Source of the DNA: Notamacropus eugenii
Taxonomy: Eukaryota > Chordata > Mammalia > Diprotodontia > Macropodidae
Assembly (NCBI RefSeq): GCF_028372415.1
Contig: NC_092872.1
Coordinates: 276,523,206-276,587,205 of the forward strand
DNA: 64,000 nt
Direction: 5' to 3'
Shown here: piece by piece, positions 44,926-56,334 of the stretch
Layout: each line of letters begins with the position of its first letter
Position numbering within the stretch: the first letter of the stretch is position 1
Position numbers and translations under genes: made by a program
Notes under the pieces: model-generated
What the model saw: only the letters and a program-made list of their open reading frames with translations
The model's database searches: none
What the model was told of the DNA's origin: nothing

Positions 44926-45384
44926 GAAAGTCCAAATCCTACACTTAATCTCCTACGCTATCTGTGAAATCTCACAAGTTCAGGAGTTTTGCATTTTGGA
45001 GATAATTTTTTAAAAGATATGCTTTATGGATTAGAAACAAATTGTACTTTGTGAAGTGGACAACACAGATTTGAAAAGCATTTTGGTCACTTGCAATCCA
45101 TTGATACAAAAGAAAAAAATTGAATCTACCTTCCTCTATCTCCATGTTCCCCTAATGCTTCTTCAGTATGCAGAAGTGTCCATGGGTTCTCAGTATTAGT
45201 ACTGATAGAGCCTACCAAGCTGTGTAGGCATTGGCAAGGATCCAGTGATGGACAGAGTGACTGCTCCTGTCATGCTCACAGTGCTCAGGGAGCCCCATTA
45301 CTGGTGCTGTGATGGGTTTGGTTTTGTCTTTTTAGTCCCCCTCCCCCTGACTCAGCAATTCCCAAAGACCTTTTCTAATCAGGT

Positions 45385-45655
45385 CTAGGCAACTTGTGAT
45401 CTATGTTGGTGGAGGGATTACTCATGCTCCCAACTTTCTCTACCTATAGCCATGATTACCGTGGAGTTAAGAGAGAAGAGAACAGCCACGTTTTTACCTG
45501 TTAACTGAAAGAGACCCAGAAGGAAGTGATATCATTCTCAGCCATTGATGAATGAAAAACACAAGGAGAGACCAGGGAACTTCTGGAAATAGAAGAACAA
45601 AGAAGGCAAAATGAAATAGAGAGAACCGGGCTCTGTGTTTGGCAAAATCAATTTT
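45385..45655 (-). repeat. Right arm of the long inverted repeat
   Basis: Reverse complement of the left arm. The arms are separated by about 460 bases of unrelated-looking DNA. It is either two opposed copies of one repeat or a single element with long terminal inverted repeats. Confidence 0.85.
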
Positions 45656-45889
45656 CAATTTGTCATTTTATCATATGTTTTGATTTGGATCCTAAATCTA
45701 TTACCTCTCTGTCAGGACAGATGTCATTAGTCCTCTGGAATGATTTATTCATTGTATTTATCAGTCATTAAGTCTTTCAAAATTGTTTGTCTTCATGATA
45801 TTATTTAACAAATTGTTTCCCTGGTTTTGTTCACTTCTCTCACCATCAGTTCATATAAGCCTTCCGCATTCCTCTGAAACTGTTTCCTT

Positions 45890-45900
45890 CATCATTTCTT
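45890..45900. repeat. Target-site duplication of the KAT8 retrocopy, left
   Basis: CATCATTTCTT, identical to 47285-47295. Confidence 0.92.
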
Positions 45901-47284
45901 TTTTTTTCTTTTTTGACAATCTTAAGTCTCTTTATTAGAAAATACTTTAGGGCTTGAAGGTGGGCAGACAAGTCTATACACATTTTCAAACTGGTCTAAG
46001 ACTGCCAGTGGGTAGGGTGCAGGGAGGTGCAGAGGCACTGGTTTGAGCACCACTCACTTCTTGGACAACTTTACTTGCTTGTGCTTGGGTGGTGCCCTCT
46101 TGAAACAAACTGAGACCACTGTTATGGGCAGCTTCTTGTGCTGGGTACTCAAGGTGCTTGCTCTTCCACTAGCTTAGGGGTGACACAGATGACGTGCTGC
46201 CCCTTCCACTACTTGACCATGTTGAGTGACTGCTGAGTGCTGATGAGGTAATTTTGTGAGGTCTTTGATGGACAATGTGCCCTGGAAGTCCCTCAAGATC
46301 TCCAGCAGGATCTTGGACCAGTAACTACGATAGCTCAGTTTGCCCAGGTCTGACAGTGGTTTCTTCGTAGAACACATTATACTCTCTAACTTGACATTTC
46401 GTAAGCGAAGGCAATGAGGAACTTGCCATAACCTCAACCTGGAATGGCAGGATACAGGTCCTATCTGGAGACTCCTTTTCCTTGAGGGGCAGGCAGGTAG
46501 AGAACTTGGTCAAGATGTAGAAGATAAATGGTTTCACATCAAAAGTACAGGGTCTTGCGGTCCAGGAAGAGCTTGGACAATACACACAGGTTCTGGCAAA
46601 AAATCTTATGGTCTTTACCATTCACTTCATGCATGATAGATTTCCTTTCCAGGTGGCTGTCTTCATTGGCCCTGCCCCAAATGGAAATGGTAGCTCTTCT
46701 CAAACTCCATGTACTTCAGACAGTATTCACAGAACCAAAGTTTGAGCTGTTTCCCATAATCTTCTGGGAATGGAGAGAAGTACCAAGCATCAGTCTCATA
46801 GTTCCCAATGTGAATCTTGTCCATGTACTTCACCTTGGTAATTGCCTAGTGTTGTTGTTGTGGGATCCATTTCTGCATAGGTCTTCTATGGATGGTTGAT
46901 ATCATCGTGCTTGTGTTTCTGGTTTTGGGTGAACTTGCCTTCAGGCTTCTCTGCCAGCTCACTTGGTTACTTCTCAGAGTTCTTCTGAACATCTTCTTTC
47001 ACTGTCTTGTTCAAGTCAATTCTTGTTCAACCACTCTTCCAGCCAATGGATAAAGCCCATATAATGTACGTAGAATTCCTCTCATCCTTCTTGGTCATTC
47101 ACATGGGACTGAACCACCTCTGCTGCGTGCCAGGCACTATCCAGATGTCAGCAGAGGTACGTTTCTCCAATCTCTACTGTGACCTCAGATTTGCGGAGGG
47201 CCAGGGTCAGAGGGGGGGCACGGCCTGGGGGTGGGGAGGTTCCTTCAGTCATTGCTCTCTCCCTGCCCCTAGCCTTGCCCTCTC
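45901..47284 (-). pseudogene. KAT8P: Processed KAT8 (MOF) retropseudogene
   Basis: The parent, KAT8/MOF, is a nuclear MYST-family acetyltransferase that acetylates histone H4 Lys16 in the MSL and NSL complexes. On the minus strand the copy runs from about codon 19 of the parent to the stop at 46054-46056. Recognisable in order are the chromo-barrel region ('[12 protein letters not shown]', about 47190), the MYST zinc finger ('[11 protein letters not shown]', about 46720), the acetyl-CoA loop remnant ('[14 protein letters not shown]', about 46405), '[15 protein letters not shown]' (about 46340) and the C-terminus '[13 protein letters not shown]'. The coding parts are joined without introns. 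The 3' UTR has AATAAA at 45936-45931 and a poly(A) tail, with 11-base target duplications. At least five stops plus frameshifts disable it. The last zinc-finger Cys reads Gly. An L1-type machinery insertion is inferred. Confidence 0.95.
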
Positions 47285-47295
47285 CATCATTTCTT
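47285..47295. repeat. Target-site duplication of the KAT8 retrocopy, right
   Basis: CATCATTTCTT, identical to 45890-45900. Confidence 0.92.
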
Positions 47296-47519
47296 ACAAC
47301 ATTCCAGTCATTTATATACCATAGCTGATTTGCCTACTGCACAAATTATGTGCCCTCACCTTGGTTCCAGTTCTTTGCCACTGTAAAAAGATCTATGGAG
47401 CCCAAATCTCAATGACTCTATTTTTTTTTTTTGGCTGCCACTTTACAGTATGGACTCATATTGAACTTGCAGTATGATAATAACTCCAGATAGTTTTTTT
47501 TTCAGACAAATGTCTGCCT

Positions 47520-48050
47520 AATAATACCTCCCTCATCTTATAGTCAATAGATCCCTAGTGTATTTCATCTCTTTGGACTCAGCCAATGGCCTCTCTCTTC
47601 AAGATTCTTTTGGCTTCCAACTTCATTATATAGTACACTTGCTAATCCTTTGAGATTTGTGATGTCTGCAAATTTTTTAAAAGAATTCCATCTTTGTTTT
47701 TATCCAAGTCATTGACTAACATGACAAATAGTACAGAGTTAAGCACTGGTCACTGAGGCACTTCCCTAAAGACTTTCTACATGAATAATGCCAAACCACA
47801 AATGACTAGTCTTTAACCAGTTTCAAATCCATTCCATCATACAATGATCTAGTCCATGACTCTCCACCTTTTTATTAATAGTATGTGATCCTTTATCAAA
47901 TATTGTGCTAATATCTACACCATTCTTTTGAATTTGCTTGCTTGATAACCTTGACAAAAAAGGAAATACCGTTAGTATGGCACAATCTTTTCTGGATCAT
48001 TGTAAAAACCAGTTCCTTTTCTGGATATACACCAGTCATCTCTTTGATGA
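47520..48050 (+). repeat. Ancient amniote repeat, CR1/L3-associated type
   Basis: 'aagtcattgactaacatgac', 'cactgaggcacttccctaaa' and 'cttgacaaaaaaggaaatac' match a repeat I associate with old CR1/L3-type sequences across amniotes. Class assignment is uncertain. Confidence 0.5.
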
Positions 48051-48054
48051 TTGA

Positions 48055-48450
48055 GTCTAGAATTATTCCTGGAAGTCAGTCAATTGACAATCAATGGCCT
48101 TTTCTCAATTCTCATCCTTCTTACCTCTGCAGTCTTTGACATAATCAAATACCCCCTCATTCTTAATACTCTCTTCTCTCTGGACTTTCATGGCACTTCT
48201 CTCTTCTTCTACCTATCTAACCACTCCTCAGTCTCCTTTCCTGCCTCTTCATCCAGGACATACTTGGCAGCCATTGGTATCTCACTGGGTTCTGTCCTGG
48301 ACCTTCTTACCACCTCCTTCCATACTACTTCACTTGGTGAACTCTTTAGGTCCCATAGAATCAATTATTATCTTTATATTAATGGTTCTCAAATCTACCT
48401 ATCCACCCCTAAACTCTCTCCTCATCTCAAGACTCATATTTCCAGTGGTC
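48055..48450 (+). pseudogene. L2 reverse-transcriptase domain fragment
   Basis: It translates nearly in one frame to the L2 reverse-transcriptase core: a 'DTLFSLDFHGTSLFFYLS'-like stretch, 'SVSFPASSSRT', 'GSVLDLLTTSFHTTSLGEL', then 'NYYLYINGSQIYLSTPKLS' where the catalytic box YADD has become YING. Residue order and spacing follow the L2 ORF2 palm domain. The preserved frame of about 130 residues is unusual for so old an element, but the altered catalytic motif argues against function. Confidence 0.8.
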
Positions 48451-48660
48451 TATTGTGGCACATAGAAAGCACTTAATAAATCCTTGTTGAATATATTTTA
48501 TATATGACTCCATATGAGTACATGTGTCTCCCACAAAAAAAATGTAATCTCCTTAAGGGTAGGGAATTTTTTTTGTCTTTTTATATCTAGACTTAGCACG
48601 ACCTAGTAGGCACTTAATAAATGCTTGTTTATTAACTGATTAAATTCAATAAGCAGAGTT
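48450..48660 (+). repeat. Two L2 3' ends
   Basis: 48455-48495 ('gcacttaataaatccttgtt') and 48540-48650 ('atctccttaagggtagggaa', 'taggcacttaataaatgctt'). The first is joined directly to the reverse-transcriptase fragment, so the DNA between was lost. Confidence 0.75.
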
Positions 48661-48739
48661 CTATCATAATCTGTAATAAAGGCCAACTGATTGAAGATAG
48701 CATGCAAATCAAAAAATGTGGATCCAGAAGGAAACTTAG

Positions 48740-49150
48740 ACTTTTTAAATATTAAAGAGGCCAGAGTAATTTGCCTAAAGTTATACAAGTCTTAAGTAGT
48801 AAAGCCAAAGTTTGAACCCATCTTCTTTGCCTCCAGATACATGACTCTTTTCACTGCTCCTAGCTAAATTTATCAGGAAGAAGTCAAAAGATGCTCCTAG
48901 CAGAACCTCCTCCAATGTCAGGTGGTCTTGATTTGTCACAAAACAGTATAGGCTGGCATTAATCTAGACCTTTAAGGTTTCCAAAACATTTTACACATAC
49001 AATACTTTGTGACCCACACAAAATCCCTATGGGATACCAGTTTGGTTTCTCATTTTACAGCTGCAAAAAAATAAGACTCAGAGGTTGAGTTATTTACCTA
49101 GCTACTAAGTATGGTCAGTAAGAGGCTCAAGGACAACCTCTTCAAATTCT
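48740..49150 (-). repeat. Two MIR-family copies
   Basis: 48740-48865 ('gtaatttgcctaaagttata') and 48950-49150 ('tttggtttctcattttacag', 'gagttatttacctagctact'). Confidence 0.6.
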
Positions 49151-50945
49151 AGGTTCCCAGGGACATGAAGTAATTTTTAAAAGTGAGATTCCAATAAGAA
49201 AAAAAAGGAACTGAAGTGGCAGAAGGGAAATTGAACCTGCCTGAACTGTGTCGAGAGGTTGGAAAGTGGAAGAAAACCATTCAGTGAAGGAAGAGAAGGA
49301 GAAGAACCATGGTACACTAAAAAGAAAAAAAAATGCTCTTCTTTTAAAGGAGGGATTTGGATACTCTAAGGAGAAAACATCTCCTTTTCTGCTAAGAAAT
49401 GGTACAATAAGCCCCCAAATGCTGTCCCAGGTGGGAGGGATTATCCAGGAGGGGGCAGACCAAGAAAAGAAACATGGAAGGGATTGGTGACTCCCCACTC
49501 AGGGGTTATTTGTTAACATCAAGCAATAACAAAGAAGTCCCTCATCTCCTCAAAAAACAAAGGACCAAAATGGAATCTCTCACATTTCTCAGTTGCATGA
49601 CTACTACTCATTTGGGTAATTCATGTAAACACAAATGTTACTGCCAGAAGGAAATTAGAAAGCATTTCCAAATATGAAAAATCCTGACAAAAAATTGAAA
49701 ATCAGAGGAATACAGGTAATGTTTTCTTCATTTTTGCCCACTAAAATCCAGATATACAGCAGAGAAAAACTGAATCATAAAGGAAAGAGGGTAAGAAGAG
49801 GATTTGAGTGGTATTGGAATTTGTAGATCATGACTTAAAACGAAGGAATGATGGAGGTCACCTAGTAGGCTAATATGATTGTATTTACCTAGTGTATAGA
49901 AACTTTTTTTTAAAAAAAAGTTTAAATTATAAAGAACCAGAAGATAAATAAAGAAGACAGTATTCAAGAGGAAAACAAAAACAAAAACTATCAGCTGAAA
50001 CATCCCGATGTTTCCAGAAGACACATCCAAGAGTCATTAATAAAGGCCATGGTCCCAAACATGTTTATGAAAATACACAGAATTATGGCAGTAGGAAAAA
50101 TGAATGAAAGAAGAGTCCTCATGATTGAAGACTAATTTAACCTCAACATGAGACCCAGTAGGATGCATTGTATCCATGGAATTATGCTCAGTAGAGATTC
50201 AATTTAAAGGCAAAGTCAATGGTAAAAGATGGAATGGGAACTTAAAATTCCGTTCATTAGATGTCTCCATTCATATCACTAGATTTGCCTCTGTTTTATG
50301 ATGAGACTGGAGTCTAACTCAGAAGCTGAGGAAAGATTGGGTTGGATTGGCTTGTTCTTGGACATGGAGACAAGAGAGACTGTGTCAGAGTCCTTGTGGA
50401 AATAGAGAGAGAGAAGAAATATGTATAATGGGAACACTGGTCAACCAGGTCCATGGCAGTCAAACTGAAGTGTAAAGGCCTGCCAAGAATATTTGAAGTT
50501 GTGTGTTTTTTTTGTTTGTTGTCTTGTTTTACTAGAAGGAAGATCTTTTTCCCCTCCTCCCATTGATTCTTCAGCTCACTACAATTAGAATTACCGTAAT
50601 GGTAGGATGTGGTTGGTCCAGAGGTATGAGGTCATCCTTCATAATCACTAGCATGGCATTTCCCGCAAGGAGATGCTTCAGGGAGTCAGCTTAGGTGAGG
50701 CTGTGTTCTCTGAGCTAATGTCTTCAAGAATGCCCGTCTGAAAGTGCTGACTGCACATTAACCTCAGACCCCACCATTAAGCTTGTAAAACAACACAAGA
50801 AGGACAATAAAACTATTTGTGTTTTATGGAACTGGGTAAAACCAAGAAAATCGGGATGGATCCAACTGTCTGGTTTATAAATATTCTCAGTGAGCTCAAT
50901 TGTTTCCTCTTACTGTCTTGTGACCAAAACACCTACAGTGGTCAG
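49151..50945. other. No gene seen; unassigned sequence
   Basis: About 1.8 kb. Frames at 49142-49498, 49248-49490 and 49728-50030 are Lys/Phe-biased chance frames. A palindromic TTTTTTTTAAAAAAAAG stretch lies at 49904-49920. Confidence 0.5.
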
Positions 50946-51020
50946 TGGCTTTTCTTTTCTTTTCTGCCTCTCCTTTCCTTTCCTCTTCTATCTGTCCTTC
51001 TCTTCCTTTCTTTTCCCTAT
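50946..51020. repeat. Polypyrimidine tract
   Basis: TTTTC and CTTTCC-rich sequence over about 75 bases with very few purines. Confidence 0.8.
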
Positions 51021-52505
51021 GCTTAACTCACTTAGAATTCTTGCATTGTTTCTCCAGTTTGTACTGACTTATTGACTCACCTGGATTCATGGCATTTCTG
51101 CACTTTGAATTTTTCTAAGAATGAACCAAGATGTTTGAACCTTCATTGTCTGTTGTATTATCCAACATTACTGCATTGCCTACCTCAAGTCTCCAGACCT
51201 GCCTTCACTTAATGCTACCCATATTTTCCCCCTTCTTCCCAACCTCACCTCACAATCATGCATTATTCAGCATGCATTAAAACTCTTTGGCCTCAATAGC
51301 CCTGGGTATTTTTGGTGGTCATATCCAACCACACATACTTTTAATTGTCTTTCTTTACTCTGGGATGTACAGTCACTCCTTTGGCATTCTTGGAGTGATG
51401 CCAGTATGCTTGCGTCTGTGTAACAAATAACTCCTTGATTTGTTGGCCATTTGGTAAAATCACTCCTGATCACAGTGAATAAAGAAAGGCTCCAGGATTA
51501 AAACAAAAGTACTTACTTTTAAATATTCAACCAGGTATTTTAAATTAAAAAAATAAACCTTAACAAAGACCAACCCTAAGAAAGACATATTCACCTTGGG
51601 ATGTATTCCAGCTCCAAGATCTAGGATTCAAAATTGTAATTCTATAGGATTCAGGGCAATATACTTATGGAGGTTTCATTTAAAGCTTTATAAATAATAA
51701 AGTTTATACATAATTGCCCACTAAGGATGTTAGTTCCCTGACTTTATGGGCTTCCTGATGGTCCCTTTGGGGATTAAGAAAAATTCAAGAAACCCATTGT
51801 ATTCAATGGGAGTTCACTCAGTCTAGAAAATTTCATTAGGCTTCAAAGGGATGCTGAGTTGGATTTCTCAGACTGTGGATTTGTGTCTCCAGAGATCACA
51901 AGCCTGTTAAAAGCAGCATAAGGAATGAGAGATAACAGATGTGATCAGCCCCATTGTCTGCTTGTGAGTTTGTGTACACAGTGGAGCCCTTGAAGCTCCC
52001 TAAAAGTAGGGGGTTTTTAAGAGAGCAGAGATGCATGGAGAAGGCAATTCAGGCAAGGGGGGGATACATTTGAAAATAAATACAATCAATGACAAGTAGA
52101 AATCAAACAGAATTCTCTGCAAATGCTACTCTAGTTGAATATTTTGGGTGTTAAGACTAGAAAAGTGACTATGGAGAGTATGGAATTATAAGCCTTGGAG
52201 TCCACAGGGACTAGGCTTCAGTGAATGTCCCACTGGTTAAAAGTCATAAAGCAGGGGTTGGAAGTGATGTCAATGGGAATAAACAAAGTACAAAGAGGGC
52301 AGCTGGAATCAAAGCTCACAGGTCATTAACCAGGAAGCTGATGTGGATGGAAGGTCAGGGTCAACTGATGCCATCAAGGTCAGATACACAGGGAATCTTG
52401 GAGGGGGTGGGGGGAGCGGGGAGGTGAGTTGGCAAAGCAGACTGAGCTAGCTTCCAGTCTTATTCTGGTCAGGCTCATAACTTTCTTGTCTGAACCTTGG
52501 AGGCC
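51021..52505. other. No gene seen; largely unique sequence
   Basis: About 1.5 kb without repeat landmarks. Frames such as 52221-52427 and 51267-51473 are unrecognised. Confidence 0.5.
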
Positions 52506-52670
52506 AACATACAAATAATTATGATGGCTCATACTTTTATTAAGCTTTCAAGTTTACAAAGTACTTTTCTCACAGTAACTAGGTGAGATAGGAAGTAGCA
52601 ACAAAGGGCCACCCATTTAGTCAGTATCAGGGGTGGGATTTAAACCCAGATCATTCCTACCTTCGGGTTC
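52505..52670 (-). repeat. MIR copy
   Basis: 'ttacaaagtacttttctcac', 'ctaggtgagataggaagtag' and 'gtgggatttaaacccagatc'. Confidence 0.65.
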
Positions 52671-52975
52671 AGCCTTCTTTGTTTTTGCTTTCTTTGATTG
52701 CAAAAGAAAAACTATTCAAGAAGTATTCTTTTTTGAATGTGTTGGCATTCCAGTATCTTCTGGAATGAGGACTATAATTTCTAATTATATAGGATTTAAG
52801 GAAGTGTATTCATGGACACTTTATTCTTATTGGGCTAATCAACTGTCCATTTATCTAGGTTTAATCTGCATGGCATGCTATGAAAGGTGGACATTCCCAC
52901 TCTGTGAGAGCTGTGGAGAGCCTGGAATTTCTCTACCAACTCTACCTGGTATAGTTGGCTATAGCAGGTTCATGG
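52671..52975. other. No gene seen; 116-residue frame unexplained
   Basis: A plus frame at 52633-52983 starts inside the MIR. It is Phe/Trp/Cys-rich and matches nothing I know. Probably chance. Confidence 0.4.
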
Positions 52976-53155
52976 AAGCATAAATTTAGACTTTTAAGTG
53001 ACATTAGAGGCCATGAAATTTAATCTGCGCATTTTAGAAATGAAGAAACCAAGGCAAGGAGAGATTAAGTGACTTGGTCAGAATCACACAACTAGTAAGC
53101 TGAGGCAGGTTTTGCATTAAACCTGCTGTACAACTTAGCTACTACCTAGGTGGAG
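52975..53155 (-). repeat. MIR-family copy
   Basis: 'tgaagaaaccaaggcaagga', 'aagtgacttggtcagaatca' and 'ctgaggcaggttttgcatta'. Confidence 0.7.
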
Positions 53156-53329
53156 AGTGTGGAGGAAGGGTGGGAGAGATAATGTCTAATTTTCAGTCAT
53201 TCTTTTTGAATGAGATCAGATGTGTGAGTAGCAGCTCAAACCTGGAGACTGAATCTAATTTACTTCTATTCATTATTTCATTAGAATATTTCATTATACT
53301 ATATGCTATAGCTTGTTTAAATGGACAAT

Positions 53330-53700
53330 TACCTTGTTTTCACTTTTGTGCTTCTAGAAGAAACAAAAATGGTGCAATAACTATTTTTGCGTATATATAA
53401 CCTTTCTGTCTTTGACAACATTTGGGCATTTTTCTGGTAATAATTTCATTGGGATAAAAGGTATGTTTAATTTCATCAGTGTTCTCACATAATTAGAAAT
53501 TATTTTCCATAATCTTTGAATCAATTTGTAGTTACTCCAACAAAGTACCTGCTTTCCATAGTCCTCCCATCTTTGACACTACTCTCAGCATTCTTTTCAC
53601 TATACTACATTGGTTAAAATTTCATTTGTCTTACTTAACTTTGCATTTCTTTTTTAATCTATTCATATTGGAGTGAAAATATGAAATCAGATCCCCTCAT
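53330..53700 (-). mobile_element. L1 LINE fragment, ORF2 end
   Basis: 'ttactccaacaaagtacctg', 'cctcccatctttgacactac' and 'tttgcatttcttttttaatc' are the reverse complement of the L1 ORF2 region also present at 15620-15760. Confidence 0.65.
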
Positions 53701-54975
53701 TAGTTATTTAAATCAAGTCTAACCAATGACTGGTTATTAAAATGTGCAATATTATAGTACAATCCATGTAGCCTTTAGCTCACTCATGATGACCTATGCA
53801 TGTTAAAATTCCTCATCCAAATGCAGAGGTAGTAAAAAGCATATAGAATAAAAGAATGAGAGGATCAGAAGAGTCCTTGAGTCTGGTTCCAACATTTTTC
53901 AGCAGGGGGAAACTGAGGCTTTTACATGGATCAATAAACAAATATTTATTAAATATTTAATATATACCAAGCACTGTGCTTATAAAGAAAACAAAAACAG
54001 TTGATGTGTGTATCACTTATATTCTATATGTTGTATCCCTGATGGACTTTGCTGCTATAACCTAAGGACCAGAGAACTTTTCCATCTGACTGACAGCTGA
54101 ATGACCTCTAAGATACCTTTCAGTTCCCAAAACTCTATTATCTTAAGAATTTACTTCATCTTATTAGAGTTCACATATAACCAGGAGTTACAATTGGCTT
54201 TTGAGAACTGATTATTAAATTTTTAGTGTAAGCACTTACATCTTGGAAGTTGATCAATATTTTTTTTACAAATTATTGGTTTAGAAAAGGTTATTTTGGC
54301 TACATTTAAAAAATACATGTCAGGGCTTGATATATTGTTTTGTTCACTTCTAAATTTAAAAAGTAATGGAGAAAATGTTTACAATATACCTGCCCATTTG
54401 AAATTATCATTCTCTCTAATCCTGCCTTTTTATGGGAGGTCACAGGAATGTAGCATCACAGAATTTGAGCAGGAAGAAAAGAGAAATGATTTGTCCAGCA
54501 TGATACAGGTAATAAACAGCAGAGTCAAGAGATGAATTCAGGTCCTGTGATACAAAAGCCTGTTCATTGTTGAGGACATGGATTGCAATATTAACCTTTT
54601 TCCAATAAAAATAATCATTTTCCTTGCATCAGTGACCCTACTTTTGTAATAGCTCAGTGAAGAAAGAATATTCAAGATGTTTTATTTTTCCTATTTTTCT
54701 ACAGTTTCTCTTCTCTTCAGTATTATAAATGTCTCCATTTGAATTTAGCACAGACCTCCAGGACTCCCTGGATTCTAAGATGGTGCTAGTGAAGCCATCA
54801 GGCCATGACCCTTTCCCTCCACACAGAGGCAGCTCCAAAGTTCCTCCTGTGGCTCAGATTTTTCCTTGTGCCCTAATCTCCCAACTTTTCCCTCCCCAGG
54901 TACAATCCTCCAACTATCTAGAATTCAATGAAAGTCTATCCCATGATTACAAGTCAATTCAACAGCTTTCAGTCT
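53701..54975. other. Unassigned, with small repeat pieces
   Basis: 53860-53925 is a MIR scrap ('gggggaaactgaggctttta'). 53925-54010 is a 680-type head ('ataccaagcactgtgcttat'). 54455-54580 is a minus MIR ('atgatttgtccagcatgata'). No gene. Confidence 0.5.
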
Positions 54976-54979
54976 TTTC

Positions 54980-55110
54980 CATTAGATTATAATCTCCTGA
55001 AAAGCAGGGAGAACCTTTTGCTTCTTTTTGTATCCCTAGCACTTAGAACAGTGCCTAGTAGACATTTAACAAATGTTTATTGAATTAATGAATGATACAT
55101 GGGACTATCA
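54980..55110 (+). repeat. L2 LINE 3' end
   Basis: 'tagattataatctcctgaaa', 'cctagcacttagaacagtgc' and 'acaaatgtttattgaattaa'. The L2 may extend back to about 54840. Confidence 0.75.
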
Positions 55111-55440
55111 CTGATCACGTATGTCCCAGCTTAGGTGAATGAACTGACATTCTGAGGAGGGAGCAGATATGTCTGTGGATACAAGCTGACAAGCTTTCCT
55201 CTAATTACAAAGAGTTAGCTTCTACCCATTTCAAAGACCTCCCTTTGCTCAGTGTTGCTGACATTCTCCTCAGCCCCTTCTTCTGAATGGACTGCTGCCA
55301 GAGACCCGAGACGAAATGACCTGGGAAATCATGCAGATTGTGGCCGAAGAGAGTACAAGATACAAAGAATGGGGAATAAAGATACAGGATAATAAAGAAG
55401 GCAGATTCATCTTTGGTGGATGAGTTGCTAAGAGCATGGG
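55111..55440. other. No gene seen; unassigned sequence
   Basis: The minus frame at 55205-55444 (79 residues) has no recognised motif. Confidence 0.45.
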
Positions 55441-55587
55441 TCATGGAGCCTGAAAAAAAGGGTAAGTTTCAAGTTTTGCCTCAGATACTTGCTAGTTAAT
55501 TATTTAATCTCAGCTCACTTTCTTCATCTATAGGGTTGGACCTTAAGGTCCAACTCTAAAGTCCCCTCTAGCTCCAGGTCTCTGCAG
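55440..55587 (+). repeat. MIR/tRNA-SINE copy
   Basis: 'tgcctcagatacttgctagt', then 'cactttcttcatctataggg', then 'aaggtccaactctaaagtcc'. Confidence 0.65.
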
Positions 55588-55965
55588 CTGCTGTTTTCCT
55601 TCATTCTTGAAGAGGACCATGACATCAGGGAGGTGATTCCATAACATGCAAGTGACTTGGATTTAAGTGAGGGAGGGCTGGACAAAGTCACCAGCCTCAC
55701 TTTCTCCTCCACAGTGATCTGGGTGCAGTGGCCAGATGTGGATCAGGACGACTGGAGATGGCCCAGAATACAGTAGGGCACCTTGACCTTTTCAAGCTAA
55801 GGTCTTTAGCAGATCTCAGTTTGACCGAAGCAACACTCATTTAGTGATTAACACTTAATAAAAAAGAGGCAAAGAATGGCCTCCTCAAGAAAAAATTATA
55901 GATGTAGGAGGGGAAGATCCTCAGGGTTCCTGAACAAAATAGAAAAAAAATTGTTATTTACATTG
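55588..55965 (+). repeat. Family X repeat, full copy
   Basis: 'ttccttcattcttgaagagg', 'ccatgacatcagggaggtga', 'gggagggctggacaaagtca', 'gactggagatggcccagaat', 'tttttcaagctaaggtcttt'-like residues and 'ggggaagatcctcagggttc'. It is the best preserved of the copies. Confidence 0.85.
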
Positions 55966-56184
55966 ATTCTGAGTGAATCAGGGCCCAAACAGTGTCCAAG
56001 TAGAGCTTGATCTGGGACCAGAGTATTATGTGGTTAAGGCTGGTCTTTAAGAGAAAACAAACAAGCAAAAAAGGCTCAGAGATTATGGGGGGACCATCAT
56101 TTGGGATTAAGTAACAGCTATTATAGTGCCTGGAATATATTGGATGCATAATAAATAATTTTGATTTAATAATTGATAGCTTTG

Positions 56185-56325
56185 TGGTACTGTAAATGTC
56201 ACTTAGCCTCAGCCTCACTTTCTTCACCTGCAAAATTGGAGTGATAAAGATAGCACCTACTTTACAAGGTTGTCGTGAAGATTAAATGATCTTATGTGCA
56301 CAAAGCACTTTCTAAACCTTTCAGG
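56185..56325 (+). repeat. MIR copy
   Basis: 'cctcactttcttcacctgca', 'gataaagatagcacctactt' and 'aaggttgtcgtgaagattaa' are clean CORE landmarks. Confidence 0.8.
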
Positions 56326-56334
56326 GCTATGGTG

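Noticed and set aside
46174-46899. Frames of 87, 98 and 123 residues that might be small genes
   Set aside because: The minus frames are pieces of the frameshifted KAT8 retrocopy; the plus frame is its antisense shadow.
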